DNA from: Fasciola hepatica
Lineage: Eukaryota > Platyhelminthes > Trematoda > Plagiorchiida > Fasciolidae
Assembly: GCA_948099385.1 (NCBI GenBank)
Contig: CANUEZ040000151.1
Location: 3,542,001 to 3,606,000, forward strand
Reading direction: 5' to 3'
DNA: 64,000 bases
Shown: one piece after another, positions 1 through 13,300 of the stretch
Layout of the letters: each line of letters opens with the position of its first letter
Position numbering within the stretch: the first letter of the stretch is position 1
Program-made: the position numbers and the translations under genes
Notes under the pieces: generated by a model
Seen by the model: only the letters and a program-made list of their open reading frames with translations
Told to the model about the DNA's origin: nothing
Databases searched by the model: none

Positions 1-3000
1 CTTGCGTCATCAGCTTACTTGTTATTTCTAACTCGTGCTTCGCTGAAAAGACCGTCAGATTACACGAGGTAAGTATGCTCGTAGAACTCGGCCAGTGGAA
101 GTGACAGCGGTTGTGTGATTACGAAATTCAGCACAGCACATACGTACAACTTAAACAATGAGTAACCTAATACTCTTTGCGAACCTGCAGCTAGGACACT
201 CAGTTCAATAACGACTACGAATCGAGAGGAAATTTCGTTGATCTGATGGCAAATACAAAATTTTGGATAGGTCTATCAAAGAACTTACCATTTCAGTTGA
301 AGCACTTATGGAAGTTTGTCAGCCGCGGTCAAACGATCATCTCCGTGGAATTTCAACCTTGACTTCCCGGGTTTCGTTCCTGTCATCGGCGGCCACTTCC
401 ATTTAGGCAGCTTTTTGTTCTCCTCGACCCTATTCCGGAATTACTGTTCACTATCATATAATAAAACAAAAATTGGGGAGCACTGTACACGGTAGCTCCA
501 TCACGGGGGAATAAAAACAGTAGAAAGTGCCATTCTCGGACGACTTGGTGGACTCAGACCATCAGGTTAAGGCAGATTCGGCTGTCCAGATCTTTTACCA
601 ATCCCCGCAAGCAAATCTGTCTACACGCATTGGCCACCGCACGGGTGATCATTGTTCTCCTTTTCACGCCTGATTAGTGCACACAGGAAAATTATTAACT
701 GACCGAAGATGAACCACACCCACCCTTATGACTTGGATCCAAACCATGTGACTCATGACTTTGTCGTGTAGACTCACACCTCGAACAAATCCTAACCCGT
801 CCCTCACAATCTTTCGTCCAATCCGAACGACCCCCGACCCTTTAGACGCACTTATTTTCTATATTATTTGGTCAGACTACGGAATAGATCAATGAAAAAA
901 ATTGTTCGCCTCTGTATACGTGTTGTGACTGGTATCAGTATCATTATTATCAATTTTATTATTATCTTGGTGATAAGCTTAATTTAGACTCGAAACATCT
1001 TGTCAAAATGGTATTAGTGTTTGGCTTTCTTAGTACCATTACCAATCCACATTTTATTATCTTACTTGACTCTCTGGGTAAAAGTGTCATTCAAATCAGT
1101 TTACATAGAAAAAAGCACAGCGACATGCCAGGTCATGAGTTCGGGAACGTCCACTAGTATCGTGAACAACCGCTGATAAGGTGAGTCCAAGCTCCTCGAA
1201 TGAACAAACCACGCTGCAAAGGTGCCGGTAGAGCTCGAGGATGTGGAGGGTTTCCTGATTGGCAAGCTTTTGCTCTCAAATGCCACATATATCTGAAGGC
1301 AGCACAGTGGCGTGGTGACTGGAGCTCGCCACTAAATATAGGCATTGTCCATTTCTGTGCTGTTCACCCGCTAGGGTGATTCGGAGTAGGCGCATGAGTC
1401 GCTAGTGGCAAACTGCTCGTCTGGAACGTCTCTGTTGCTTTGCAGATCGCATTATGTTGTACGAAGGATAAGGGTGTTTTTTGGAACAAGATTACCGGAA
1501 GAGGTCCGGTTAACATCCCCAACTCGGGACTGGGCGACCAAGGACAACAACAGCCCGAAACATCCCGGGCAGTTCAAGAGTATTTCAGTTTTTTCAAAGA
1601 TCATTCGCATTTCCTCCCACGTTACTTCTTTCCGTATCCACGACTTTCACCCTAAGAGTGACTCCAGGCCCGGTGTATAAAAAACTCACACGTCCCCGAC
1701 CACCAGCATTTTGTAGGTACGTGGTGTTGGATACAAAGTAATTTTTACTGATTTTAAAATGAAAAAGTGAACAAGGGTTCACGGCATTCATCATCTTGAT
1801 TAGCTGCAGTTGAACGGCGTATTCTGCATTCATCGGCTGATCACGGAAAGCAAGTGTGTTATGTTCAAATACGAGTCATAGGATTGAAAACCGTGGAAGC
1901 ATTGCAGCACTGATCATTCACGTTTGGTAGGATTTCACAACAGTCCACATCCATCCAGCCAGGGTTGAACGATTGGAAGCCCAGAGCCCAACAACCAAAT
2001 TATCCGGGCTGGCTTTCAACTGTTTGTATGTCATCAGCTCGTAATGATGCAGCAAGCTGCCATCATCGGAAGTAGTTAATATAGGGGGTAGAAACAGTTC
2101 TTTATCTCCAATTTATTGGTTTTTCCTTGGTGTAATAATCGAAGGCATAGAAAGGGACAACAGTGGTTTAATCAAAGCTCGACCACTATCTTCGATGGCA
2201 TATGAGAAGTAGCACTATAAAGCCTCATGCACATGTTCTGAAACCGTTTTATATTACGTGAATAGTGAATAGAGTTTTGCTAACTACGACGGCTGTTTTG
2301 CGCGGAGAATAGCCGTTTGCTACCGTAAAGATCATCCAGACGGCTCGCGGTTCGTCACTCCTAATCCGTGGATTTCAGTATTCTAGCCGTGATTACTTTT
2401 GGATGACAGTTGTTTGCTTAATGGCTTCTTTTTGTCTGAAAAGATGAAAACCGATATACAAAAGTAGAATAAAATCAAATGCAAATTACTATTCGTTAAT
2501 TTCTGAATTGGTTGCATTTTCTTGGCATGTGCCGTTGAAAAATTGGACAAACAGGAGGAATAGATGGGTAGACACAGTGACGGTAGCTAGCTTTACTACT
2601 GTTTGCTTTGCTCGCTTCAGAGAAACCCGACTACTGGTCGTGCAGAAACAGATGTCCGGATAGATCAAAATTTATTTGGATTTATTTGTTTAATTTGAAG
2701 AGAAGATTTACGTAAATGAAAAAATAGCACTTAGCTACTGCCTCATATATGCTGGAGATGTACACAGCGAAGTTTACGTTATGCGTGGAATGTCCAATGG
2801 AATGGCGAAATATCACAAAGTGAATCAAGAATAGAGACATTATTCACAATAAAACGAGACAGGCATCATAATACCAACTAAGAAGTTCTCATGCACCTCA
2901 TCTTTTTTCTGTCATATTTTCAAAGGACATAAGTCCAATAAAACTTAATTTGTTTGAATTTAAAGTTGCGCCTGTAGAAACAGTTTGGCAAGGAAGAGCC

Positions 3001-3271
3001 TTGCTTGATTTTCGGATGACAAAGTAGTCGACCTACTCTTTCGCGTGAGCTCCTTTGCGGTGTACACGCCGTACTACAATGCGGCGACATTTGAGGTCAA
3101 ATAGAATGGGAACGAAATGCGTTCATATCGAATGAAATCAAAGAAATTTGGCGATCTCGAGGTACGGTGTACAATCGACTCAGGATATCTACACCTCTTA
3201 AGGACGTGACGGTCACAAGTCAAGAAATAATAGTTTTCTTCAATGAAACATTTGGATCCCGGATTGCGGGG
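1..3271. other. No gene recognised
   Basis: Only short open frames (the longest about 90 codons) occur here, with no family motif, no run of splice-compatible exons and no RNA gene. A CT- and C-rich stretch near 700-850 could be old repeat debris, but I could not pair it with another copy in the window. Confidence 0.5.
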
Positions 3272-3386
3272 GGAATTCCTTTCATATAGTCTCAGTGGTC
3301 AAGTACGCATAAAATCTAGCGAGAAAAATAACTACGATATGAAATGAAATGACTAATAACAGCAGTTTCGTGGGGCTGGAAGTCCC

Positions 3387-3423
<37 letters not shown>

Positions 3424-3522
3424 CGTGAGTGCATGTGGTTGGCTAAAGCCATGGTAGATTGAGGGGGAAGGTCATACTGTTTTGGACACAGGGCCGGTTT
3501 AGTGTGAGCGATCGATAATGCT
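3272..3522 (+). repeat. Left arm of PLE inverted terminal repeat
   Basis: This stretch is the reverse complement of 4625-4886 with only scattered differences, starting at GGAATTCC and ending near GATCGATAATGC. The arm contains a (GT)n run at 3389-3421 that mirrors a longer (CA)n run in the other arm, and this accounts for most of the length difference. Terminal repeats in inverted orientation around a truncated body are a known structure of Penelope-like elements (pseudo-LTRs). That reading fits because the enclosed sequence is a Penelope RT remnant. Confidence 0.85.
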
Positions 3523-3672
3523 CTATAATATCGTCCGATATTATCAATGAATGGCTTGTCCTACCATAAATTAGCTCAGTGGCTAGTCGAAGTTCTCCAA
3601 TCAGTACATAAACTCCTCAATATTCACACTACCTGACTCGTTTCAATTCCGTGAAATTTTTCCAATAGTAAT

Positions 3673-4624
3673 TTGCTTCAGAAAGTAATGTGCTCTTCTG
3701 ATGTTAGTTCACTATTCACCAATGTGCCCTTACTCGAAACGGTGGACTTTATATGCCAATTTATCACGCAGGAAAACGTCAGCCTCCATGTTCCACCAGA
3801 GATCCGAGAGCCACTGAATTTTTGTACACGCAGAATGTTTGATTCCAGTTCCAAGGGGCTGCCTTCAGACGAGTCGATGAAGTTGCAATGGGTGGTCCGT
3901 TGGGTCCTGTTATGGCTGATATTTCCATGAGCATGGTCGAAGTACGACTGTTTGCAGTAATAAAAAGGACGGCTCTTTACAGAAGATAGGCAGAAGATAT
4001 ATCCATTGCGAAGAATCACGTAGAAGATATCGGAGAGTTACTGAAGCAATTCAACGGAGCACATCCAAACTGGAAGTTCACATGAGAAGTGGAACAGCAG
4101 GGGTCGCTACCCTCCCTCGATATTTTATTAACTCGAAGAGGGAACGGATCTATTCAGCGATCCATTTTTCGGAAGAAGACTTGGTCTGGACAGTAACCCC
4201 ATTTCAAAAGCTTCTCATCAACAGAATATGAGAGCTTTGGTCCGAACTCTATTCTTCAGGGCAAGACAAATCCGTACCGAGGACACTCAACCGAACGAGG
4301 AGGCAATTATATGCGCCACTTTATTTGTCAACCGGTATGCTGAAGCATTCAGTCATTTTCATAGTCAGACAAGAGACCAGACCCAGTCATCAGTTTCTTG
4401 GGTGCCAAAAAAAGATGTACTCATTTCTCCCGTACAAAGGAGAGTCAATAACACGGAGTATTACACAACGCATCAAAAATGCATTGCATAGAACATACTA
4501 TGCAGCTGCACCGAGCTTTCACTCATTCACACGGGGCCTCCCCAAGCCCCCATTCCAAGATCATCATTCAGTCGAATCTAACTCCCACTACATAGTCACG
4601 ACAAACCGACTAGGAATACTTGAG
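3673..4624 (+). pseudogene. Penelope-like element reverse transcriptase remnant
   Basis: Frames broken by stops and shifts carry the signature of a Penelope RT. There is a stretch reading DVSSLFTNVPLLETVDFI (3700-3756), then a proline-rich PPEIREPL segment, then a decayed version of the region where the family has its GSPLGPV-type motif (3888-3930). Further on come RT-linker features: RALVRTLFFRARQI (4231-4272), EEAIICATLF, and in another frame a LPYKGES-type motif (about 4425-4450). The remains of the GIY-YIG endonuclease start (NRLGILEAL) are cut off by the right inverted arm, so most of the endonuclease is missing. The copy is dead: at least three frames are needed to read it, and internal stops occur between 3930 and 4230. 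The element would move by target-primed reverse transcription. Confidence 0.8.
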
Positions 4625-4722
4625 GCATTATCGATCGCTCACACTAAACCGGCCCTGTGTCCAAAACAGTATGATCTTCACCCTCAATCTACCATGGCTT
4701 TAGCCAACCACATGCACTCACG

Positions 4723-4771
<49 letters not shown>

Positions 4772-4886
4772 GGGACTTCCAGCCCCACGAAACTGCTGTT
4801 ATTAGTCATTTCATTTCATATCGTAGTTATTTTTCTCGCTAGATTTTATGCGTACTTGACCACTGAGACTGTATGAAAGGAATTCC
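4625..4886 (+). repeat. Right arm of PLE inverted terminal repeat
   Basis: This is the reverse complement of 3272-3522. It holds a (CA)n microsatellite at about 4726-4770. The arm begins inside what would be the endonuclease region and ends at GGAATTCC. I see no clear target-site duplication outside the two arms. Confidence 0.85.
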
Positions 4887-5054
4887 TCGCGAATGTTTTC
4901 TTTATTGTTTAATGGTGACATTCCTCATTGGCTGGATAGAATCAAGTTTTCCTCAGTAGTCTGAAGAAAAGCAGCGTGTGGACCAACTACTTATATATGT
5001 ATGATATTTCCTTTCTAGAAGTAAAGGTTGGAACAACATTGCTATCCAACGTAA

Positions 5055-5330
5055 CTCAGGCCGGTAGTGGTTGAGTGGTTTAGAGCATACGCTCGCCTCC
5101 TCGAATGTTCGAGGTTCGAGGCCCGTCACCGATGCCGGTCACTTTGGTGGTAGACATTTATCTACTGACGAATGGCCCGTAACAATACCTTACCCCGTGG
5201 GATTCCATGCGGTTCTCCACAACAGATCTTAGGGTTTGAATTTAGGCTAGCCCTAATAATTCAGTGGTCCTTTGCATTTATGCACAACTGCATAGTGAAA
5301 AAGCGCTAAACGACACGAGGTTTTTCAGTA
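5055..5330 (+). mobile_element. tRNA-derived SINE
   Basis: The head resembles a tRNA gene: a promoter A-box-like TGGTTGAGTGGTT at about 5068-5080 and a B-box-like GGTTCGAGGCC at 5113-5123, in the correct order and spacing. The body shows no clean cloverleaf, so this is a SINE head and not a functional tRNA. The 3' boundary is a guess; the sequence stays non-coding to about 5330. Confidence 0.5.
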
Positions 5331-7175
5331 GGTAACAGAGAGTGACAACTTTTTCCGGACTCTTTCACTTATGTAAGTGAATGCGGTGCCGTCAGAAATG
5401 GGAAATTAAATGGGACTGTTCCAAGAGTGCAAAACTAGAAGTATGAAGATAGTAATCCTTTGTTATAGTGAGAGGCAAGTTCACTCGAGATATTGGCATA
5501 TAAGCAAAACACTTTTAAAGCAACAGATCAGCGGCAATAGCAAAATCTAGCGTAGGATCTGTCAAATAATGCTGTAGGGGATATTGTTAGAGGGCGGTAT
5601 TTCACCTCAGCCCAAAAAATGAATGAGGATATCGGGCACACCTAGAGGCTGTAGTCTATTAGGGAATTTGGAACTACCGGTACCGACAAAAGAAGTAATG
5701 CAATAACGGCGTAAATTAGCTACCTACATCTAGTAAAATGTACGCTTTCATGGGAATCGAGATGACTCCTCTCAGCAGTTACAATCGCGAGCCTTGGGTT
5801 CACGATTGGTAACTGCGTATTTTCTCATCGAAATGGATAAGCAGTTACAATTAGTAAATAACTATTATTTGTATGAAACGAGGAGCAGTCTACTTCCTGT
5901 CGACGACAACAGAGTGGCCAATTTGGAGTGATACTTAGCGGAGTTCGAGGGGTCCAAATTTTCCTAGATATCCACTTTGCCTTCGTATAGCAGGAAAAAG
6001 CAGTTGTTCGTTTAAATTTATCATCATTCGATGGAAACGAAGTAAAACGAGATGAATAGCTGTTTGCTTTGATTTCTGAAGATCTGAAGACTTTTTTCTC
6101 AAGCAGCACCAATAAAATCACACGTTATCTTTCTGGAAGAGAACCGGTGCAATTCTATTGACTGCTAAGTTACACAAACAAATGGTTTGGTCTCTTAAGG
6201 AACACTCTTTTGAAACCTAGAAGTACACGCTATTTGTACGACTTTTGCGTAAAACTGATTGTTGGTTTATTGCACTTTTTGTTTATTCAACGTGGTTCGA
6301 AGGAGTGCTAAAAATCACCTGGAAAGTGATGTGCAAAAGTCGATTAATATGTATCATTGTTCATATCGGATTTTAGTCTGGGTAGTGGTGATATGTGCGG
6401 GATATTCGAGCTGGTAAATGTGCAAAAGAAAATCGCGCTCAAACAAACCCTGTCCCTCTGGAAGCTGGTCACGTTCAACCTCAATCAAATAATATCACAA
6501 AAGAGTACTTACGGATTAGAGCAATTGGGATATTTTAGAATCCCCATTCCTATTAATCAAGCAATGAAAATTTCCAAAATGTTCAACAAAAATGTTGTAA
6601 ACACTTACAGAATGGTCTAATAACGGGAACAGTTAGATAATACCAGACTTTGTTTTCCAGATATCCCGAGTTTATTCACGAACAGGAACTCATGGAATGA
6701 CATTTTAAGATCCGTTGGGCCTACTATAGACCAAATTTCGGTCTAAATTTACTGCATGGTGAATGTCTAGCAACCCGTACCTACAATTTCGTAGTCGATT
6801 ATTGTACTTTCCAATCTAGCCGCACCAATCTGATTGAAGTTTTCATTCAAAAACACCGAACAGTCGTGTTTTTAATATGTCTTCAGATGTGTATGGCATA
6901 TTAAATCCGTCTACTTGGCATTATGACTGACAAATCACCAGAGCTGAAAAACACCGGAAAACAAAAGCAAACGCTCCTCAAACTAACAGAACTCTCACTC
7001 GCGCTGAGCAAAAGTCTCTTTCTATCCTGACTATCTGCTTTTTCCGAATTTCTGGTGGTTTCATCACCTACCTGTTGCGAATGTATGACTAGTGCGCGAA
7101 TTCCTAGAGTGCCCGTGCGTCAGCAGAATCGTGACTGCGTGAATGTCACTGGCAGGAGACTCAACAATAATGTAA
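5331..7175. other. No gene recognised
   Basis: Open frames here (up to 98 codons) show no domain, no coherent splice signals and no second copy in the window. I see nothing else in it. Confidence 0.4.
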
Positions 7176-7330
7176 CCCACCGAAAAATATCAACATTCAA
7201 CTCATCCCTGAAAAACCATGGAATCACTGTACAGTTGTTTCATCACTGAGAAACCATCAGCTCGCTGGGATTCGAACCTGGAGTGAATGATTTTGGGTCG
7301 AACAGCTTATAAGCAGGCTCTCCAGCCCTA
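7176..7330 (-). mobile_element. tRNA-derived SINE with a recurrent 3' tail
   Basis: Read on the minus strand, a B box (GGTTCGAATCC, at 7268-7278) is followed by a tail reading GATGAAACAACTGTACAGTG. The same tail, slightly changed, occurs on the plus strand at about 33303-33350 and 50605-50650. This makes a three-copy SINE family in the window. The upstream tRNA-like part includes a good T-arm but I could not fold a full cloverleaf. Confidence 0.55.
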
Positions 7331-8084
7331 ATCTCAGCTCTCTCTCCTCCGTGTTCTCTGATCATTCTGATAATACTAGAGTACTGAAGTATTTGTGCTA
7401 TCAGCAAGGAGAGATGTTTCGTTCACTGCTTCCTTGATAGAGAAAAGATAAATTACTTATGGATGTGTCTCTGATTAGTGCTACTGCCATAAAATAAAGA
7501 AGAAGCATTTGCTTAGAGATCCTTAGTTTATCTTAAATACGCTAACGCGGAGAAGACACATGTCTGCTTTGCACAACAAGAACATATAGGTGTAATGAGA
7601 ATACGTCCCATGCTTTCATTGTTATACGCTTAAAAGCAGCTGCGTATAGGGCTGTTCACCCTCTATGTACACTTTATTCTCACTGCTCCATAACACTCAG
7701 ATGGTTCTGAATCATCACCTCGTATTCAAAGAAGACTTCTGAATTACGGCCATTCATCTCCCTGTTGTTCGGTCTCCGGACTTTGTGGTATGAGGTACTT
7801 GTTGTGTGTGATGGCTATAAACTGGTGTACCGAACTATTCGGTATCTGCAAACGTGCAAACTGTAGTAAACAAGATTTATAACTGACTCTAACCATGATA
7901 TATGATGGATAGTGAATACCGGTTGATAGAAGAACAGGGAGGAGATTGGTAATCCCGAAGGTCCACGTGGTTACGGTGTCATTAGTGTCACGAGAGATGG
8001 TGTGTGTAAGGGTATTTGTTGACGCATCGACAGACGGCCTAATTTCGTTTACAGACTGCACGTATTCGCTTGTCCAAAATCGGT

Positions 8085-8535
8085 GGCAAACGTCAGCCCA
8101 GCGAAGCGGGTCGAGGTTTCAGTCAGTCCTTGACGAAACGGAGCTAAGCCATCCAATCAGCCGTGGGCAGTCGCCCTTACCGAACCGAGCGGAGTCAAAG
8201 AATCAACGGCCAGACGATGTTTTAAGGGGACTCAGTGGATTGAACCAATCAGCGGCCAAGAGATGTTTTAATCAAACGGAACGGAAAGCAACCAATCACC
8301 AGACAGCAGTTATTTTACTGATCTCAAAGAAATCATCTAAGCGGAGACTTGTACAACATAGCCATGCAGAAGACCCTGTTCGGGGAAGAGCTCTGTACCA
8401 ATGAGCTTCGTACGGTGACTTTGATTTTGATCACCTAGTGATCCATAAAAAGTATTTGTTTTTGCACAATAAGTGAGAGGGTTCGAAGGCAGAAGAGTTT
8501 TCTCACCAGAGTTAGTGGGACGGAAAAAAACAACG
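8085..8535 (+). mobile_element. CCAAT-rich non-coding element with shared 3' hairpin tail
   Basis: The 5' half has repeated CCAATC boxes (about 8152, 8242 and 8292). The 3' end (8485-8530) carries the tail GGCAGAAGAGTTTTCTCAC followed by a GTTAGTGGGACGG hairpin arm, which recurs at 21.7, 30.6, 42.0 and 52.6 kb. No convincing protein is encoded: the open frame across it (7946-8404) has no family motif. Boundaries are uncertain; the 3' end is better supported than the 5' end. It is likely a non-autonomous retroelement or solo-LTR-like unit. Confidence 0.5.
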
Positions 8536-10183
8536 TGTTGCTCTCATACTGAATGCATATCTTTCATGAATGGGTAACGGTATTTTGCACTGATGGCCCG
8601 GTGAGGTTCAGAGATATCTGTTGTATCCGAAAGCATAGAGAGACTGGTTGAACAGGTGGGTCGTGAGCACCACGTCAGTGGTTCATATTCAACTTTTACC
8701 AGATGTTGTTAGGTTTTCCTTGAGATTGTGCAAAGGAAAAGAGTACTGTTTGGTCTAATGGCCGAAATCTGCCGAGTAGACGGTGATTGTTAACTGAATG
8801 TTAAGTAAACCTCACGTCGCAAAGGCATTTCGACAATTACACGCAAAACTACACAGACAATGAATAGCGAGTGAGGCTTCCCTATTCTACGCTTGAACTG
8901 ACACCTCAAAGTGGCAAATAAAATCTCTAACTGACTGTGTTTAAATACTGTACGACTAGTTTTAAATGATTGTTTTTTCATCCTTATTGACGATATTCGA
9001 TTCTAGACTAATAATGACGTCTCAGTTTTTCCTTTTTGTATTGGTCTCTTTCCTTGTGTTTTGTTGTAGATCTACGCTCTGTAATCACTCACGTACACAT
9101 TGGCACATTCAACACCGATGATATTTCAGAACCTCTGTCTTCCTATATTCTTTGACTGACTGTCATTGAGACTCTCTAAGCCGAGGATGTGGGTACACAT
9201 TTGCCAATAATATGTTATCTTGCAGCCTTCATCTAGTTCCTAAAGTGAGGTTAATCAGTGAACTGGTGACTAAAGAAGCAGAGCAGGTGTACCAAATACT
9301 AACGTCCGTTCCATACTGAAATTATTTCAGACCGTGTGTAATCTCCCTCAGACTGGTGGATTCCGATCTTTCAACTACGTTTCTCGTCATGTCAAATACG
9401 TATCGTTTCCTGCGAAATATTGAAAACCTACTATACCGACTTCGTTTTGGTCGTACATTGTTTGCCCTTGGTGTGTATACGCTTCCGGTGACTCTCAATA
9501 TACGCTTCTTATAAAACTCGTTTCACAATAATCAGTAGCTCACTGACCCTGTACGACATCAGTAACACTGAAGGTTGGTGTTTTTATCGTTCTGGGATCA
9601 TCAAAAAGGAAACTCGAACCTCGTCCCTAGATTATTATCGTACTAATTCTATCAACCTCCAAAGCCGACGTGTTTCCGATCAATAGTCGTGGGCATATAC
9701 GGGAACTCTGGTTACCAACACGCTTTCACTGCACAGGTTAACAATGAAAGTGACGATAATCAGTACAGGTAACGCCAACTTTGATTATTCCGCTTACCTA
9801 CATACTTCTTGTTACCTAATCTTATCAAAGCAATTTTTTACTTTTCCCCGGGTGTAGGTACCAACAATCACGTTCAGAGTTTCGAAAAACATGCCAGATT
9901 AAAGTTGCATCCGAATGGTTGGTTTTTAATGCATGTGAATATATTTCTTCATGCAGTATCAACATCCGACTCACCATTAAAATCATGGAAGTTGTTCAAA
10001 TCCAGTTGGTTAAAAACCATCTGGCGCAGTGCGCATCCACCGAGCCCGTACTATAGCGGGGAATGCTGGGGCAAGAGAACGACGTGAATATCAGAGCGAA
10101 CGGACGAACCAACCGAGGGCCACCGACAAAAGAACAGACAGCGAAGATATCGGAGGCTTCTCGAAAGACAAAAGGATGAAAGG
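8536..10183. other. No gene recognised
   Basis: No domain-bearing frame, no RNA gene and no repeat partner found here. Confidence 0.4.
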
Positions 10184-10345
10184 AGGCATACGGACTAACA
10201 GAGGGAAAGCAGCGGAATCTCCGGCAACCAGCAAGATAGCCCAGGTGAGGGACTGCCGATCAAGCCGTCAGATGGGACAATCGGACTAGCCGAATAGAGA
10301 TGATGCCCAAGAGAATCAAGCTATCGGCCACGGGCAACTGGCCAG
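10184..10345 (+). repeat. Dispersed repeat, partner of 63605-63762
   Basis: This segment aligns in direct orientation with 63605-63762. Shared landmarks are GAGGCATACGG, CAACCAGCAAGATA, GATCAAGCCGTCA, AGAATCAAGCTA versus AGAATCGAGCTA, and CGGCC followed by CAACTG. The copies are clearly diverged. Both sit in an open plus-strand frame, but I see no known domain, so it is recorded as a repeat. Confidence 0.65.
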
Positions 10346-13300
10346 AAAGCAGCTGAAACACTCAAGCAGCTGCAAGAGCAATGTTGGTGCCGCGCTTTGT
10401 GGAAAAAGGACTACATAAACGACTGTGTGTTTTTTATGAACTTGACTTGGTTGGCCGTTGAAATACAAGTATCCTAGCCCGTCTCGTCGTTCTTTTTATG
10501 GTACTAGGACTCAAACCCGGTGTTGAGCGATTTTCTTTCAAAAAAATAAACACCAGACCATCCGGACTGAACTTTAGCTGTACTCTCAGTACTCTCACAT
10601 GCATGTAAAGTGGCATCTGAAAAATGGATTGCTGAAATTTTCCCATAGTGTGACATGAAAATCACACTTCACCTTGGTGTTCAAAATTAGGTGTCAGCGC
10701 CATTTTGTACTACTCTTTATTCATTATCTGGTAAAAATTAGATTTACTGGTATTTACGCGACCAAAATAAACCGAGTTGTGAGAAACTACAGAGAGAAAA
10801 CTCCCCCCGTTACAAATTTGCAAAGAGAAATCAGAAACACAGATTACACTATACATCCTGGATCGTTTCGCTGCACGTTTACAGAGTGCATATTCGCAGT
10901 CATAGTGATGATTTTCACAGCGAAACGGATGAACGTAATCTTTCTGAATCTAAAGACAAAATCACTTGACGCACACACACATACACGCCTGTCGAATAAA
11001 TACACCGTAATTATCACACTTTTTCCCACAGCGATGACAAGCTGATCACAAGCTCACGGTTTTTGCGGCGTTCAGGGTGGTGTGTACGGATCCACAGGGC
11101 CCCCGTACATCTTAACAGTCTGGTATTCGTGGTCTAGTAGATCATTTTGATTGCCCGGTTTACGATGACGCGTAGTCTCGTAAAGATCGAGCCACGGATG
11201 AACTGGTTGGTGTTTACTCGGCCGATGATGCAATCATGGTGAAATGGCTATTCATTGTCTTTTGAAGCCAAACCGGAATGTGTTCATCCTTTCGATGACA
11301 TAACTTCTTTCTTGTTCTGCCTACGTAGCTGGCTGAGCACACGCGTTTGAATTGGTATATGCAGTTTGATTTGGTATGGATAGGCCTTGGTTCTTTAATC
11401 CATGGCTTATTTAACCCATCATTCGTGAATACAGTTGAAGATCGGCTGCGTAGTAGGCGCGGCTGAAATCCGACCTCAAAAGTTTTCTGATTTTTTTTAT
11501 TACCTACTTGTTCTTGAGTGCAGTGAAAGAGGAATTTACCCCAAGGCCATGAGGGCTCACTGAACTATTGGGGACAACCGGTAACCGGACCCTGAGACTT
11601 GGAGTGGCGAAGAATCACATAACTTCCCAATAGGTCAGGTGTGGTAACAAGCCGGACGACAGTGGATTACTGTCTACGGCCAAAATACTCTCTCACATTT
11701 TTACCTTTGTAAGGGAGTCTTCGATACGCTTTCATATTAGACACTCTGGCTGGAATATCCTTTCAGATGACGACACCTTGCCAAAGAAGGTGTTAGATAT
11801 CCATTTGCCACCAGAGTTTTAGCGATCCGATTTATTCCCCCATCCAGATTATCAACCGTGCCAACCTACTGCACTCTGTAAAACAGTGTTTACACTGTGT
11901 TTATCTTGCACTTCATCAGAACGAAGGTGCTGAAGTGGAGACGTTTTGCTATAAAAAAACAGCTTTGTGAAAATGCGACGAAATGATTCAGGATACTCGG
12001 TGTAATCTGTGCTTTACTTCTGTTCTTGAAGAAACGAATTGTAGCACTTACACTGAGGTTTTACTTGACTGCTTTTGAGGTATCGATTCAGAAAAATGAA
12101 TAAATATAGTTCTTCTTTTTAAATCACAATCCAAGACAGTGCCTGTTTCTTTTCGGACAACAAGTGAACGCGGAGATGATAAGCAAAGATGTCGAAACAG
12201 TCTTTACCGGAAAGGCTAACAAACTTACATGCCGATCGGGTTTAAGTTCCAATCAGTACCAGTTGAGTATGCCTTCACTTTGATGGCCCGTAGTGGAGTG
12301 TACGCGCTTCTCATCTAAGTGGTAGGCAATTCGTTCCTCGAAAACAATCATGGACGACAGAGCAAAAACGAACATGGTGGCACAAGCCAGACTGAACGCA
12401 ATAAACACAAAAACAACCTGGAAGACGCCCCATGCAGGTTGCCCTTTCTACCCGTACATTTACGCAAATCAAGAAAGAATCAGCCACAACAAAATTCACT
12501 ATCTGTGTCATGGATATCCAGTTCGCTTTTATTCAGTCTCTATTCAGTTGGGGAATTCATCACGTTCGTCGAAGGTCTTGCTTACTCTCACTGCGTTCAG
12601 TCTGTGTTATGTCATCAAGATCATTGTTGTTGTTGTTTTCCAGTAATGATCTGCGTATCACTTAGACGAGAAGCGTGCACACACTATCGCACTAGAACCA
12701 GCTGCGTACAGCAGTGCATCCGTGGCTAATCAATAAAAAGTTAAAGGGTGGTACTGCGTGGGGACGAATCACTCAGTAAACTCTCAAAACTAGTTAAACC
12801 AAATATATTGATTACCAATAAAAATGTAACGTGATCTGAATACATTTTTATATAATTCATTACTCAACAATAATGTTTTCATCATTGGAGTCGACCACTT
12901 AGCGGCCAGCTGATTGTTACCGTCCAAAAGTTGGCAAAGACAAGGCGCTATATCATTTGGTTTTGATATTGGACAAACTGCTGAAAGTTACTACGGATAG
13001 CCTGATGGCTGGGTGTTTGACCAACAATCCTTGACCCCAAGTTCCAGGCTGAGTGATGTTTAATGGTTGTGCACCTTTGGAGATTCTTGACAGAGTGAAG
13101 ATAATTGTTGTACAGATTTTTCGCTATCCAGTTAAGAGTTAGGATTTTGATTATCTCAAGAGATACATTCATCTAGTTTTAAAGAATTTAATACATGAGT
13201 TGTACTTCTGTTATCATGACAATCGCCAGTTCTCTTGAAAATACCGAATAGTTAGCGTTGCACAATCCCGAGTCTATATGACTGCCCTTTTTCAGGGGGA

